From assembly GCF_018613835.1 (NCBI RefSeq), contig NZ_JAGGPM010000035.1, positions 124,001-188,000 on the forward strand: 64,000 nucleotides of DNA, written 5' to 3'. This DNA is from Arthrobacter sp. ISL-5 (lineage in GTDB: Bacteria > Actinomycetota > Actinomycetes > Actinomycetales > Micrococcaceae). Of the stretch, positions 25,617 to 34,994 are shown piece by piece. The notes under the pieces were generated by a model. That model was not told where the DNA came from and did no database searches. It was given only the letters and a program-made list of their open reading frames with translations. The translations under genes and the position numbers were made by a program. The first letter of the stretch is position 1. Each line of letters begins with the position of its first letter.

Positions 25617-27116
25617 GTGTCTGTTGCTACACAGTCCACTGTTACCGCGGAACGCGAAAGCGAACTGCTCGCATCTGTTCCCACCGGCCTGCTCATCAAC
25701 GGTGAGTGGCGTCCGGCGGCGTCAGGCAAGACCTTCGACGTCGAAGACCCCTCCACCGGCAAAGTGCTGCTGAGCATCGCGGACGCCGGAGCCGAGGACG
25801 GCATGGCTGCCCTTGATGCTGCCGCGGCTGCCCAGGATTCCTGGGCCAAGGTTTCCCCGCGGGAGCGCGGCGAAATCCTGCGCCGGGCATTTGAGCTGGT
25901 CACCGAGCGCGCCGAAGACTTCGCGCTGCTCATGACACTGGAAATGGGCAAGCCGCTGGCCGAGGCCCGCGGCGAGGTCACCTACGGCGCCGAATTCCTG
26001 CGCTGGTTCTCCGAGGAAGCAGTCCGGGCTTTCGGCCGCTACTCGGTTTCCCCGGAAGGCAAGACCCGGCTGCTCGTGCAGAAGAAGCCCGTTGGGCCCT
26101 CGCTGCTGATCACCCCGTGGAACTTCCCGCTGGCCATGGCCACGCGCAAGGTCGCCCCTGCCGTGGCAGCCGGCTGCACTATGGTCCTCAAGTCAGCCAA
26201 CCTCACCCCGCTGACCTCCCAGCTGTTCGCCGCCGTGATGCAGGAAGCCGGCCTGCCCGCCGGTGTCCTGAATGTCATCCCCACGTCCACGGCCGGCGCC
26301 ACCACCGGGCCGCTGATCAAGGACGCCCGGCTGCGCAAACTGTCCTTCACCGGCTCCACCGAGGTGGGACGCCGCCTGCTCACAGACGCGTCCGAGAACG
26401 TGCTGCGGACCTCGATGGAGCTCGGCGGCAACGCCCCGTTCGTCGTGTTCGAGGACGCCGACATCGACGCTGCCGTCGCCGGGGCCATGATCGCGAAGCT
26501 CCGCAACATGGGCGAGGCCTGCACCGCGGCAAACCGCTTCATCGTGCACGAATCGGTCGCCGACGAGTTCGCCGAGAAGTTCGCTGCCAAGATGGCGGAC
26601 ATGACCACCGCCCGCGGCACCGAGCCCGAGTCAAAGGTGGGCCCGCTGATCGATGCCAAGAGCCGGGACAAGGTCCACGAGCTCGTTTCGGACGCCTTGG
26701 CTTCCGGCGCCACCGCCGTGGTTGGCGGCGCCCCGGTGGACGGGCCGGGCTACTTCTACCAGCCCACCATCCTCAAGGGCGTCACCGAGGGAACCCGGAT
26801 CCTGTCCGAGGAAATCTTTGGACCCGTCGCGCCGATCATCACCTTCGACACCGAGGACGAAGCGATCCGCCTGGCCAACAACACTGAATACGGCCTGGTC
26901 GCCTACGTCTTCACGAGGGACCTCAACCGCGGCATCCGGATGGGCGAACGCCTCGAGACAGGCATGCTCGGCCTGAACGCCGGCGTCGTCTCCAATGCTG
27001 CGGCGCCGTTCGGCGGCGTCAAGCAGTCCGGGCTGGGACGTGAAGGCGGCCTCGAAGGCATCGAGGAATACCTCTACACCCAATACATCGGCATCGCCGA
27101 CCCGTACGCAGGCTAA
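25617..27116 (+). CDS. gabD: NAD(P)-dependent succinate-semialdehyde dehydrogenase
   Basis: The enzyme oxidises succinic semialdehyde to succinate, the last step of GABA breakdown. The 499-residue aldehyde dehydrogenase has Asn169 in ITPWNFPLA, the SFTGSTEVG Rossmann segment at 243-251, Glu268 in SMELGGNAPFV and the nucleophile Cys302 in GEACTAANRF, exactly the positions usual in this superfamily. Substrate choice is inferred from family resemblance; other semialdehydes are possible. GTG 25617 is chosen because GAGGGAG lies five bases before it; the open frame runs back to 25464 but without family similarity. No GABA transaminase gene is nearby. Its stop shares CTAA with the convergent transglutaminase gene. 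Confidence 0.9.
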   Translation: MSVATQSTVTAERESELLASVPTGLLINGEWRPAASGKTFDVEDPSTGKVLLSIADAGAEDGMAALDAAAAAQDSWAKVSPRERGEILRRAFELVTERAEDFALLMTLEMGKPLAEARGEVTYGAEFLRWFSEEAVRAFGRYSVSPEGKTRLLVQKKPVGPSLLITPWNFPLAMATRKVAPAVAAGCTMVLKSANLTPLTSQLFAAVMQEAGLPAGVLNVIPTSTAGATTGPLIKDARLRKLSFTGSTEVGRRLLTDASENVLRTSMELGGNAPFVVFEDADIDAAVAGAMIAKLRNMGEACTAANRFIVHESVADEFAEKFAAKMADMTTARGTEPESKVGPLIDAKSRDKVHELVSDALASGATAVVGGAPVDGPGYFYQPTILKGVTEGTRILSEEIFGPVAPIITFDTEDEAIRLANNTEYGLVAYVFTRDLNRGIRMGERLETGMLGLNAGVVSNAAAPFGGVKQSGLGREGGLEGIEEYLYTQYIGIADPYAG

Positions 27117-29683
27117 CCTTCGCGCAACCGCCGTGCGCCGTCGCGGACTTTGTCCCAGAGCCCCGCGACGGCACGGCGGACGCGCGCAGCCACGCCGCGC
27201 ACCGCGCGGAAGGGCGTTCCAGCGATCCAACCCCAGCGGGACATAACGGACGGCGGCAGCCAGTCCGCGCGGAGCCGCGCCATGAGTCCCGCGTTGCGGC
27301 GCAGGGCCTCCCGCACCAGGGCGATCTGCTGGGCTGGTGTTTGGTCCCCAGCGGTTGGGTCCCCCTCGCCGTCCGGTCCAGCCTGGCCGGTGCCCGGCCG
27401 GCCGTACTCGTGCCGCTCAAAGTCACCGGTCAGGGTGATCACCGCGCGGCGCCCGGCGTCGGTAGGCCCGCCGTCCATGCTCCTGGCCTGAATGCTCCCG
27501 GCGGATGCGGCACCTTCCTGCTCCCCGCCGTCGTCCGGGCTAAGGGCCGGCGACCCGCGGAGCCGTGCAGAAAAATTCCGCGGCGTTTCACTGGCCACCG
27601 GCGGCACGCCGTAATCCGCGGCGAGGTCCAGCAACTCTGCCCAGGCGAGCGGCACCGCGGCCTGGCCGTTCCTCCCGGAAGCCGGCCTCCGGAGGCGGCG
27701 GGCACGGATGCTGCCCCGCACCAGCCGCGGGGAAGCGGCAACCAACACCAGCACCAGAACCGCGGCAGTGCCGTAGAGCAGAGGCGCCAGCTGGCTGCCG
27801 GCGTCGCCTTCCCCTGTTCCCGGCAGGGGGAGAGGCGGGGTTTCGGGTGTAGCAGGCGGTGTTGCGCCGTTGGTCGGAATGAGGCCGTCGTTATTCCCGT
27901 CGTTCGTGCTGGCGCCGCCGGAGGACGGATCCTGGGCGTAGGGCGGCACCACGCCGCGTGAGGGCGTGGGCTCGAACGGAACCCAGCCCAGGCCCTGGAA
28001 GTACAGCTCCGGCCACGCGTGGGCATCCCGGGCATCGACCTCGAACTCGGGGAGTGCGCCTTGGCCGGCAACGGACACCGTTGCCCCGGTCAGCCGGCCC
28101 GGGGCGTAGCCCACGGCGATCCTGCTGGGGATGCCCTCGACCCGGGCCATCACGGCCATGGCCGACGCGAAGTGGATGCAGTAGCCGCTCTTCTGGGTCA
28201 GGAAGTCGGCCAGCACGGACAGGCCGTTCCCGTCGTAGCCTCCCTGAAGCGGTGATTCCAGGGAATAGGTGAAGTCGCCTGCACGCAGGTACCGCTGGAT
28301 TGCGATTGCCTTTGCGTAGGCTGTCCCGCTGTTTTGGGTCACCGAATCTGCCGTGGTGCGGACGATTTCCGGGAGATTGGCCGGTGGCCTGATGAACTCT
28401 TCCGGGACCCCTTGGACCGGCGCGGAGGACTGGTTCAGCAGCTCCGTTGTCAGCTTGGGGGAGGACGACAGGACGAGGTATTGCTGGTTCCTGGAATTGG
28501 TGTCGATGCCTTTGATGGTCAGGGTGGCGGGGTCCCAGCTCCATCGGCCGGTGAGGCCGTTGACGGCTTCGGGCGCGTAGGGCGCGGGGAGATAGGGGCT
28601 GGTGAATTCCCCGGTGTTGACAGCCGTTATTTGCCGCAGCTGCTCCGGAGCGAGGATCTCGTGCCCCACGTCCATCCGGCCCGGACCGGCCCGGCGGGTG
28701 GACTCGCGGTCGTCCGGGGACCAGGCCTCGCCGTCGAACCGGTCCACCGTGACGGAGCGCAGATACAGGGGCTCCGTGGCATTGGTGGCGTAGGTGATCC
28801 GGCCGTCACCTGACGGGCTGCGCAGGCTGTTGCCCAGGCTGATCATGGGATTCAGCCCGTTGGATGAGCCCCAGGGGTTCAGCCGGGAGCCCTGGGGGAA
28901 GGTGCCCTGGTTGAAGCCCGGAATGGCGAGCTGCAGCAGCAGGGCCGCCACCAGGGCCACGGATCCTGTGAGGGCCGCTCGTTTGATCTGTCCGGGATTC
29001 CGGGCGGTGTCCGCCTGCGTGCGCGCATCGGGTGCGAACCACTGGCTGCAGGCGAGAATGACGAGATATCCGGCCGCCGTCGCCACGAATCCCGCCAGCC
29101 CCACACTCTGTGGCTTGATCATGGCGGGCACCACAAGCACAGCCAGCAAGCCCAGGCCACTCGTGGCAGGCATGCCCAAGGGCAGGGCCAGGGCGTCCAC
29201 AAGGATCACAACGAGGCCCAACGCGGCGCACGTGACCAGAACAATGCCGGCGTTCGGTGCCACCGGAGCGCTTTCAGCCAGCACTGTTTCGCTGGCCCGC
29301 CGGAGAAGCCGGCCCAGCGCGGGCATCGTCTTGTCGGAAGGAATGAACCCGGCGATGCTGTCCCGCCGGAAGAAGGTGAAGGTCAGGATCAGCACCAGCG
29401 ATGCCAGCCCGCCCAAAGGCACCAGCACCGGCTGCGCCCTGACGCTGCGCAGCACCGCCATCGCCAGGGACACCACCATGACGGTGGTGAGGACCGGCAG
29501 GAACCAGGCCCATCCCCTGAGGACGCCGTTGAGGGACAGCGCTGCGCCGCAGACCGAGACCGCAACGGCGGCCGCCATGACCCACGGATAGGCGCCGGCG
29601 CTGAAGCGATCGGGGCCGCGGGACGGCTCCGTCTGGGGAGGCCGTTCTTCGGCCCTGACCTGGCGCTGGGGCGTGAGGGTCAC
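27113..29683 (-). CDS. DUF3488 and transglutaminase-like domain membrane protein (TgpA type)
   Basis: The 856-residue protein has an N-terminal membrane part of about six helices (residues 35-220, DUF3488). An extracytoplasmic transglutaminase-like domain carries Cys in KSGYCIHFASAMAVM, His in VDARDAHAWPEL and a downstream Asp/Glu region. After a Gly/Pro/Thr-rich linker comes a last helix (LLYGTAAVLVLVLVAA) and a cytoplasmic DUF4129-like C-terminus. These proteins occur with MoxR ATPases and DUF58 proteins in an operon of unknown exact role, possibly assembly or quality control at the envelope. GTG 29683 overlaps the DUF58 stop by 4 bases. Confidence 0.92.
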   Translation of the reverse strand: MTLTPQRQVRAEERPPQTEPSRGPDRFSAGAYPWVMAAAVAVSVCGAALSLNGVLRGWAWFLPVLTTVMVVSLAMAVLRSVRAQPVLVPLGGLASLVLILTFTFFRRDSIAGFIPSDKTMPALGRLLRRASETVLAESAPVAPNAGIVLVTCAALGLVVILVDALALPLGMPATSGLGLLAVLVVPAMIKPQSVGLAGFVATAAGYLVILACSQWFAPDARTQADTARNPGQIKRAALTGSVALVAALLLQLAIPGFNQGTFPQGSRLNPWGSSNGLNPMISLGNSLRSPSGDGRITYATNATEPLYLRSVTVDRFDGEAWSPDDRESTRRAGPGRMDVGHEILAPEQLRQITAVNTGEFTSPYLPAPYAPEAVNGLTGRWSWDPATLTIKGIDTNSRNQQYLVLSSSPKLTTELLNQSSAPVQGVPEEFIRPPANLPEIVRTTADSVTQNSGTAYAKAIAIQRYLRAGDFTYSLESPLQGGYDGNGLSVLADFLTQKSGYCIHFASAMAVMARVEGIPSRIAVGYAPGRLTGATVSVAGQGALPEFEVDARDAHAWPELYFQGLGWVPFEPTPSRGVVPPYAQDPSSGGASTNDGNNDGLIPTNGATPPATPETPPLPLPGTGEGDAGSQLAPLLYGTAAVLVLVLVAASPRLVRGSIRARRLRRPASGRNGQAAVPLAWAELLDLAADYGVPPVASETPRNFSARLRGSPALSPDDGGEQEGAASAGSIQARSMDGGPTDAGRRAVITLTGDFERHEYGRPGTGQAGPDGEGDPTAGDQTPAQQIALVREALRRNAGLMARLRADWLPPSVMSRWGWIAGTPFRAVRGVAARVRRAVAGLWDKVRDGARRLREG

Positions 29684-31098
29684 CGGGCCACCCCCGCACC
29701 GCGGCGGACGTCTGCCGCCGCCGTCGAGAGTGCCGCATCGCCTTCATCGAAGTACGTCCAGGCGGCGGGCAGCGAGGTGGCCGGTTCAACCGCCACCGCA
29801 CGCCAGCCGCCGAGGCGCAGGGCCTCGAGGGCGTCGTGGCACTCCGCGGGCCGGTCGGCGATCACCACGGCGAACGCATTCGCTGCGTAACCGGCCGCCG
29901 GCGCCAGGGCCCGGGCCTCCGCCAATGAAATCTTTCCGAGGACGGCCACGACCGGACCGCGCATCCGGTGCGCCGCGAGCTTGCCCATGAGCCGGTCGTC
30001 GAACACGGACATGCCGGAGTCAGAGCCCCCTGCGTGCTCGCGGCGGGCTGTGTCGTGCTCCCGGCGCATGTGGTGGGGACCGGAAAGCTGGATGGCGGCA
30101 AGGCTCTCGGCAACGGACTGCAGGCCGCCTGCACCGCTGTACTCCTCGGCGTCAGGTTCCGGCGCGGACTGCGAGCGGTGAAAGGCAGGATCGCCCGCCG
30201 CGTCAAGGAACCTGAGGGAGTAGTTCCGTTCGGCGAGGTGGGCGCTGACGGACATGGCTGCCGTGACGGCCCACTCGAAGGTGTCGCTCGTGACAAGGTC
30301 CTCGCCGTCGTCGCTGCCGAAGACGGAGCCGAAGCCCGTGGCGAAGGAGATGAAGCGCTGGTCCAGGACGATCGTGGCCTCAGGCGTGGTGACCGATTCC
30401 TCCTGCCTGACCATCAGCGCGCCGTGGCGGGCTGTGGCGGGCCAATGGACCCGGCGCATCGGGTCGCCATGCCTGTACTCGCGCGTCATGACGTCGTCGT
30501 CGCTGGGGTTGGCCCGTGTCCGGGTTGCCGTGATTCCGTCGTTTCCGCGGGCGCCGGCCAGTCCCGTGGCGGGCAGGTCGACGGCGGCCGGCGTCACGGT
30601 GAGCGTGTCGCCGTCGTCGATGGAGTGCCTGTGCAGCGAAAGCCCGAACGGATCGGTGAACTCAGCCGTAACCGGTCCGATGGTGAACTGCCCCCGTTTT
30701 CCGGAACGCAGATGGTATTCGTAGCGGCTGGTGCCGCCTGAGGCGGACCGCGCGGGGAAGCGGAACGCCGGAGACTCGCCGAACCTCGGCGGCAGGCGCT
30801 CCTCCATGATGACCCGGCCGACGCCCGCCCCGGTCCGCGCCACTGCCAGCCGGACGGTGGTGATGGAGGAGGTTTCGACCGTGGAAGGGCTGAACTCGCG
30901 GTACACCCGGAACCGCGGCTTGACCACCCTGATGCCGGCGAGCGAAATGAGCGGCAGGAGAACCAGCAGCACGCCGAGCACCAGAAGGTCCCGGCGGCCC
31001 ATTATTTGGGCGCAGAGCAGGGAAAAGACACCGGCGGCCAGTAGGCCCCAGCCGCGAGTGCTGAAGAGGTGGCGGGGGAGGCTGTCCAGCAGGGCCAC
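29680..31098 (-). CDS. DUF58 domain protein
   Basis: The 472-residue protein starts with two membrane helices (about 12-27 and 33-52) and an extracytoplasmic or interfacial beta-rich segment. The family signature follows: TREYRHGDPMRRVHWPATAR (about 205-224), equivalent to the YxxGDxxRxIxWxxxAR pattern. The rest has a von Willebrand A-like appearance. It is the middle gene of the moxR-DUF58-tgpA operon, 14 bases after moxR and overlapping tgpA by 4 bases, and is thought to be a partner of the MoxR ATPase. Confidence 0.92.
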   Translation of the reverse strand: MALLDSLPRHLFSTRGWGLLAAGVFSLLCAQIMGRRDLLVLGVLLVLLPLISLAGIRVVKPRFRVYREFSPSTVETSSITTVRLAVARTGAGVGRVIMEERLPPRFGESPAFRFPARSASGGTSRYEYHLRSGKRGQFTIGPVTAEFTDPFGLSLHRHSIDDGDTLTVTPAAVDLPATGLAGARGNDGITATRTRANPSDDDVMTREYRHGDPMRRVHWPATARHGALMVRQEESVTTPEATIVLDQRFISFATGFGSVFGSDDGEDLVTSDTFEWAVTAAMSVSAHLAERNYSLRFLDAAGDPAFHRSQSAPEPDAEEYSGAGGLQSVAESLAAIQLSGPHHMRREHDTARREHAGGSDSGMSVFDDRLMGKLAAHRMRGPVVAVLGKISLAEARALAPAAGYAANAFAVVIADRPAECHDALEALRLGGWRAVAVEPATSLPAAWTYFDEGDAALSTAAADVRRGAGVAR

Positions 31099-31112
31099 GG
31101 CAACGATCCTGA

Positions 31113-32264
31113 CTAGCGGCTGTGGCGCAGTTCGGGCGTCTGCCGCCCGGAGCGGGGTGCCGGCTGTCCGGAGCCTGCTGCCCGCCGATGGGCAATGGCT
31201 GAATCGGCCATCTCTTGGCTGACGGGCAGCTTGGCCAGTATGCCGCGGATGACGCTCTGCGGGGTCTCACCGGTGCTGGCCGCCTTGCGGTCCAGGATGA
31301 TCCGGTGCGCCAGCACCGATTCGGCAACGGCAACAACGTCGTCCGGCAGGACGAAATCCCTGCCGTCCAGCGCCGCCGTGGCTTTGGCTGCACGGAGCAG
31401 CTGCAGCATGGAGCGCGGGCTGGCGCCGAGGCGGAGCATGGCGCTGTCCCTGGTTGCCCGGCCCACGGCGACGGTGTATTCCTTGACGGCTTCAGAGACG
31501 TACACCTGCTGGACCGTGGCGATCATTGCCGCGACGTCTGCCGAGGTGACCACCGCAGTGACACGCTCGAGGGGAGACGTGGCCTGGTGGGTTTCCAGCA
31601 TCTCGATCTCCGAGTCCTTGTCCGGGTAGCCCATGGAGATCCGTGCCATGAAACGGTCCCGCTGCGCTTCGGGCAGCGGGTACGTCCCCTCCATCTCGAT
31701 GGGGTTCTGGGTGGCCACCACCATGAACGGCGCGGCGAGCCCGTAGGAGTGCCCGTCCACCGTGACCTGGTGCTCCTCCATGCATTCGAGCAGGGCGGAC
31801 TGCGTCTTTGCGGAGGCGCGGTTGATTTCGTCCCCGATCACGATGTTCGCAAACACGGCGCCGGGCCTGAACTCGAACTGGCGCGAGGACTGGTTGTAGA
31901 TGGAGACGCCGGTGACGTCCGAGGGGAGCAGATCAGGGGTGAACTGGATGCGGCTGACGGAACAGTCGATGGTTCGGGCCAGGGTCTTGGCGAGGAGCGT
32001 CTTACCCACGCCGGGCACGTCTTCGAGGAGCAGGTGGCCCTGGGCGAGCAGGACCGTCAGTGCCAGCTTCGCGGCTTCCGCCTTGCCGTCGATGACGGTG
32101 TTGATGGCCGACAGGATGCGTTCGCTCGCAGTGCGGAAAGCGACGGCATCCAACTCAACCGGCTTGTGGCCGTTGAGCTGGTGTCCGCCGTGCGCAGCAC
32201 CCCCCGCGAAGCCGTGCCCGCCCTGGAGTACTTCGTTGACCACGGTGCGTCGGTGCGGTTCCAT
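31113..32264 (-). CDS. MoxR-family AAA+ ATPase
   Basis: MoxR ATPases act as chaperone-like motors for assembly of partner complexes, here probably the DUF58 and transglutaminase proteins downstream. The 383-residue protein has Walker A EDVPGVGKTLLAKTLA (about 83-98) and Walker B VIGDEINRASAKTQSALLE (about 145-163). Sensor 1 is ATQNPIEMEGTYPLPEAQ and the arginine-bearing AQRDRFMARI follows. ATG 32264 is preferred to TTG 32270 because AAAGG is spaced five bases from it. It is the first gene of the leftward operon. Confidence 0.94.
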   Translation of the reverse strand: MEPHRRTVVNEVLQGGHGFAGGAAHGGHQLNGHKPVELDAVAFRTASERILSAINTVIDGKAEAAKLALTVLLAQGHLLLEDVPGVGKTLLAKTLARTIDCSVSRIQFTPDLLPSDVTGVSIYNQSSRQFEFRPGAVFANIVIGDEINRASAKTQSALLECMEEHQVTVDGHSYGLAAPFMVVATQNPIEMEGTYPLPEAQRDRFMARISMGYPDKDSEIEMLETHQATSPLERVTAVVTSADVAAMIATVQQVYVSEAVKEYTVAVGRATRDSAMLRLGASPRSMLQLLRAAKATAALDGRDFVLPDDVVAVAESVLAHRIILDRKAASTGETPQSVIRGILAKLPVSQEMADSAIAHRRAAGSGQPAPRSGRQTPELRHSR

Positions 32265-32495
32265 CGGCAACCTTTCAGCCCTGAGTGACGCCCGGAACGG
32301 TGCGGCGGAAGTTTGCCGATGCCCGTTGGCGGGCGTTCACATCTTTCCATACCAGCGTACTAAGACAACTGCCGTGGCTAACAGAGGGTTCCGGGTAATT
32401 CTGCGCGCTGCCCCGGCCCGGCGGGCCGAGCCCTTTCGGCCGGGCTGTCCGCCGGGCCCTGTCCGCCCGAAGGGCGACGGCGGGGCTGCCGCCGC

Positions 32496-32501
32496 TAGGC
32501 T
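32496..32501 (+). promoter_or_regulatory. -10 element of tatD (leaderless)
   Basis: TAGGCT ends 7 bases before ATG 32508, so the transcript should begin with the start codon. A GGAGGG stretch lies between, but only one base from ATG. Confidence 0.5.
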
Positions 32502-32507
32502 GGAGGG

Positions 32508-33395
32508 ATGCGCCATTCCCTGACCCCCAGCCCCTATCGAGTGCCCGGAAGCGACGGGTCCGGCAAGCAAGGCTACCCGCCGGCGCCCGAGCCCCTGCCG
32601 GTGCCCGTGATGGACAACCACACGCACCTCGATTTCCCCGGCGACGACGTTCGCGTGGAGATTGCCGCCGCGCTGGACGCAGCAGAGGCCGTAGGCGTGC
32701 GCGGCGCAGTCCAGATTGGCTGCGACCTCGAATCGTCCCGGTTCACGGTGCAGGCTGTTGATTTGGATGCCCGGCTGCTGGGGGCGGTGGCAATCCACCC
32801 CAACGACGCACCCCGCTACGCCCAGTGCGGTGAGCTGGAGGCAGCCCTGGCCGAAATAGAGGAGCTGGCCGCCCACCCGCGGATCCGCGCCATCGGCGAA
32901 ACCGGCCTCGATTTCTTCCGCACCGAGGGCGAGGGGCTGGCCCACCAGCGGTACTCCTTCCGCCGGCACATCGACATCGCGAAGCGGCTGGACCTGACCC
33001 TTCAGATCCACGACCGCGACGCCCACAGCGACGTCGTTCAGGTCCTGCGGGAGGAGGGCACCCCGGAACGGGTGGTGTTCCACTGTTTTTCCGGCGATGA
33101 GGACCTCGCCCGCATCTGCAACAGCGAAGGCTGGTTCATGTCGTTCGCCGGCACCCTCACCTTCAAGAACGCCGCCAACCTCCGTGCGGCACTGGCCGTG
33201 GCGGACCCGGAACTGGTGCTGGTCGAAACCGACTCACCGTTCCTGACGCCGCATCCGCACCGCGGCCGGCCCAACGCGAGCTACATGGTTCCGTACACCG
33301 TCCGGGCCATGGCCAAATTGACAGACTCCGACCTTGCCGGGCTGTGCACCGCCATCAGCCGCAATACCGTGCGGGCGTACGGATCCTGGGACTGA
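32508..33395 (+). CDS. TatD-family metal-dependent deoxyribonuclease
   Basis: TatD enzymes are TIM-barrel metal hydrolases with 3' to 5' exonuclease activity. The 295-residue protein has all usual metal-site segments: DNHTHLDF (33-40), HPND, GETGLDFFR, LQIHDRDA, FHCFSGDED and ETDSPFLTP. A 32-residue hydrophilic N-terminus precedes the barrel. It is followed by rpf, rsmA and ispE, the order seen in mycobacteria (Rv1008-Rv1011). Confidence 0.93.
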   Translation: MRHSLTPSPYRVPGSDGSGKQGYPPAPEPLPVPVMDNHTHLDFPGDDVRVEIAAALDAAEAVGVRGAVQIGCDLESSRFTVQAVDLDARLLGAVAIHPNDAPRYAQCGELEAALAEIEELAAHPRIRAIGETGLDFFRTEGEGLAHQRYSFRRHIDIAKRLDLTLQIHDRDAHSDVVQVLREEGTPERVVFHCFSGDEDLARICNSEGWFMSFAGTLTFKNAANLRAALAVADPELVLVETDSPFLTPHPHRGRPNASYMVPYTVRAMAKLTDSDLAGLCTAISRNTVRAYGSWD

Positions 33396-33689
33396 TGAGT
33401 GAGGTAGCCGCCCATTCGGCGTGCATACCAGGTAGGCAATAATTTTGGCGGCTTTATAACGCTTCGGTTACAGTGAAAAACTATTAGCCGGGGTCGGGGA
33501 AGGCCTCCGGATGATGTCACTCACTTCTTTCAGGCAGGGCGCCTTCAGATGTCCTGCCATGTGAGTGTGGCGGCGCACATGCCTGCTGCAGGCTCCGGAA
33601 CGGTCCGGGGCCCACCCTTCGGGTGATTGCCTCAGGTGCCTCTGTGCGTTTTTCCCCGTGCCCGGACAGCTCAACAGTTACGGGCAATC
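33396..33689 (+). promoter_or_regulatory. Long structured leader of rpf; possible c-di-AMP (ydaO) riboswitch
   Basis: No gene lies in these 294 bases. TTGGCG (33445-33450), a 17-base spacer and TTACAG (33468-33473) form a plausible promoter. The leader then shows CACTCAC paired with GTGAGTG enclosing GGCAGG paired with CCTGCC (between about 33517 and 33568). A GGGGCCCACCCTTCGGGTGA hairpin-like stretch follows (33607-33626), then GATTGCC (33625-33631) complementary to GGCAATC (33683-33689), directly before GTG 33690. The ACAGCTCAAC...GGGCAAT end recalls the 3' part of ydaO riboswitches, which are known before rpf genes in other actinobacteria. The match is partial. Confidence 0.4.
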
Positions 33690-34826
33690 GTGGTCAACTT
33701 CTTCAAGTCGGACGGCAAGTTCAGTTTCGTCAAGGTCGGCACCCAGCTTCTCGTGCTCACGGCACTCGTGCTCGGGCTCGTCGCCTTCGTGGGCAACAAC
33801 AAGACAGTCACCCTGAATGTTGACGGCAAAGTGAGCTCCGTCCAGACGTTCGGCGGCACCGTGGGCCAGGTGGTCAAGAGCGCCAAAGTGGAGCTGCAGG
33901 CCGCCGACCGCGTCTCGCCCTCGGTGGAAGCCCGGATTGAGAACGGCTCGGTCATCAACGTGAACCTGGCCAAGGCCGTGAAGGTGAGCCTGGACGGGGC
34001 CGAGAAGACCGTCAGCACCACGGCTCCGGACGTGGGCGGGCTCGTGACGCAGCTTGGCGTGGCCAGCGCTTCCGAGCTGTCCGTGCCGAAGGACGCCCAG
34101 TTGTCCGTCGATGGATCATTCGTGGCCATCTCGACCCCCAAGACGGTGAGCATCCTCGCCGATGGCAAGGCAGCCAAGACCACCACCACGGCTCCCAACG
34201 TCGGAGAGGTCCTCAAGGACGCCGGGGTCAAGCTGGCCGCGGCAGACCGGACCTCGCAGCCGGCGAACGCCCCGGTGGTCAACAACATGGTGATCAAGGT
34301 TTCCCGTGTCGAGACGGGCAAGACCGCAACCACCACCGAAGAAGTCCAGTTCGAAACGTTGAGTACGGACAGCGCCCAGCTGCCCAAGGGCGAGGAAAAA
34401 GTCACCCAGGCCGGCGTCCCGGGCGCGGTGACGAAGACGTACAAGCTGGTGCTCGTTGATGGCCGCGAAGCCTCCCGGACGCTGGTCTCCTCGAAGACCA
34501 CGCGGGAACCGGTCACCGAGAAGGTCACCGTGGGCACCAAGGCAGAAGCGGCGAACACCGGAGCAGCCGCCCCCGCGATGATGAACGAAGCCATGTGGGA
34601 CAAGATCGCGCAGTGTGAATCGACCGGCAACTGGTCCATCAACAACGGCAACGGCTACTACGGCGGCCTGCAGTTCGACATCCAGACCTGGATCGGCGCC
34701 GGCGGCGGAGCTTACGCCCCCAACGCCAGCCTGGCCACGAAGGCGCAGCAGATCGACATCGCCAATCGGGTCTACGCAGAGCGCGGCCTTCAGCCGTGGG
34801 GCTGCGGCTGGGCAGCAAGCAGCTAG
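33690..34826 (+). CDS. RpfB-like resuscitation-promoting factor
   Basis: Rpf proteins cleave peptidoglycan and wake dormant actinobacterial cells. The product, 378 residues from GTG 33690, has one N-terminal signal-anchor helix (VGTQLLVLTALVLGLVAFVG). Three DUF348 repeats follow (about 35-205, each with a V-x-V-x-DG start), then a G5 domain (about 210-285) and a C-terminal lysozyme-like Rpf domain with Glu310 in AQCESTGNW. Cys309 and Cys372 can form the conserved disulfide. The architecture equals mycobacterial RpfB. The upstream in-frame start at 33627 lacks family similarity. Expression is likely controlled by the long leader before it. Confidence 0.94.
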   Translation: MVNFFKSDGKFSFVKVGTQLLVLTALVLGLVAFVGNNKTVTLNVDGKVSSVQTFGGTVGQVVKSAKVELQAADRVSPSVEARIENGSVINVNLAKAVKVSLDGAEKTVSTTAPDVGGLVTQLGVASASELSVPKDAQLSVDGSFVAISTPKTVSILADGKAAKTTTTAPNVGEVLKDAGVKLAAADRTSQPANAPVVNNMVIKVSRVETGKTATTTEEVQFETLSTDSAQLPKGEEKVTQAGVPGAVTKTYKLVLVDGREASRTLVSSKTTREPVTEKVTVGTKAEAANTGAAAPAMMNEAMWDKIAQCESTGNWSINNGNGYYGGLQFDIQTWIGAGGGAYAPNASLATKAQQIDIANRVYAERGLQPWGCGWAASS

Positions 34827-34856
34827 CCAGAAACACTCAAGCCACCTGGCGCCGCG

Positions 34857-34919
34857 GCAGCTGACCACAGCTGCGGAGCCACGAAAGGCCGGGTCCGGAA
34901 ACCTCCGGGCCCGGCCTTT
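34857..34919 (+). terminator. Double hairpin after rpf
   Basis: GCAGCTG (34857-34863) pairs with CAGCTGC (34868-34874). Nine bases later 34884-34899 pairs with 34904-34919 over 16 positions with one G-U pair and an AACC loop, flanked by AAA and TTT. This is a strong intrinsic terminator candidate between rpf and rsmA. Confidence 0.8.
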
Positions 34920-34982
34920 GCCGTACCGCCGTGGTCGGTTCCCGCCGTGTCCGCCGTTTCCAAACGGCACCGCCCGCCGGGA

Positions 34983-34988
34983 TAGGAT
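34983..34988 (+). promoter_or_regulatory. -10 element of rsmA (leaderless)
   Basis: TAGGAT ends 7 bases before GTG 34995, and no ribosome site is present between the rpf terminator and this start. Confidence 0.55.
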
Positions 34989-34994
34989 ACCTAG

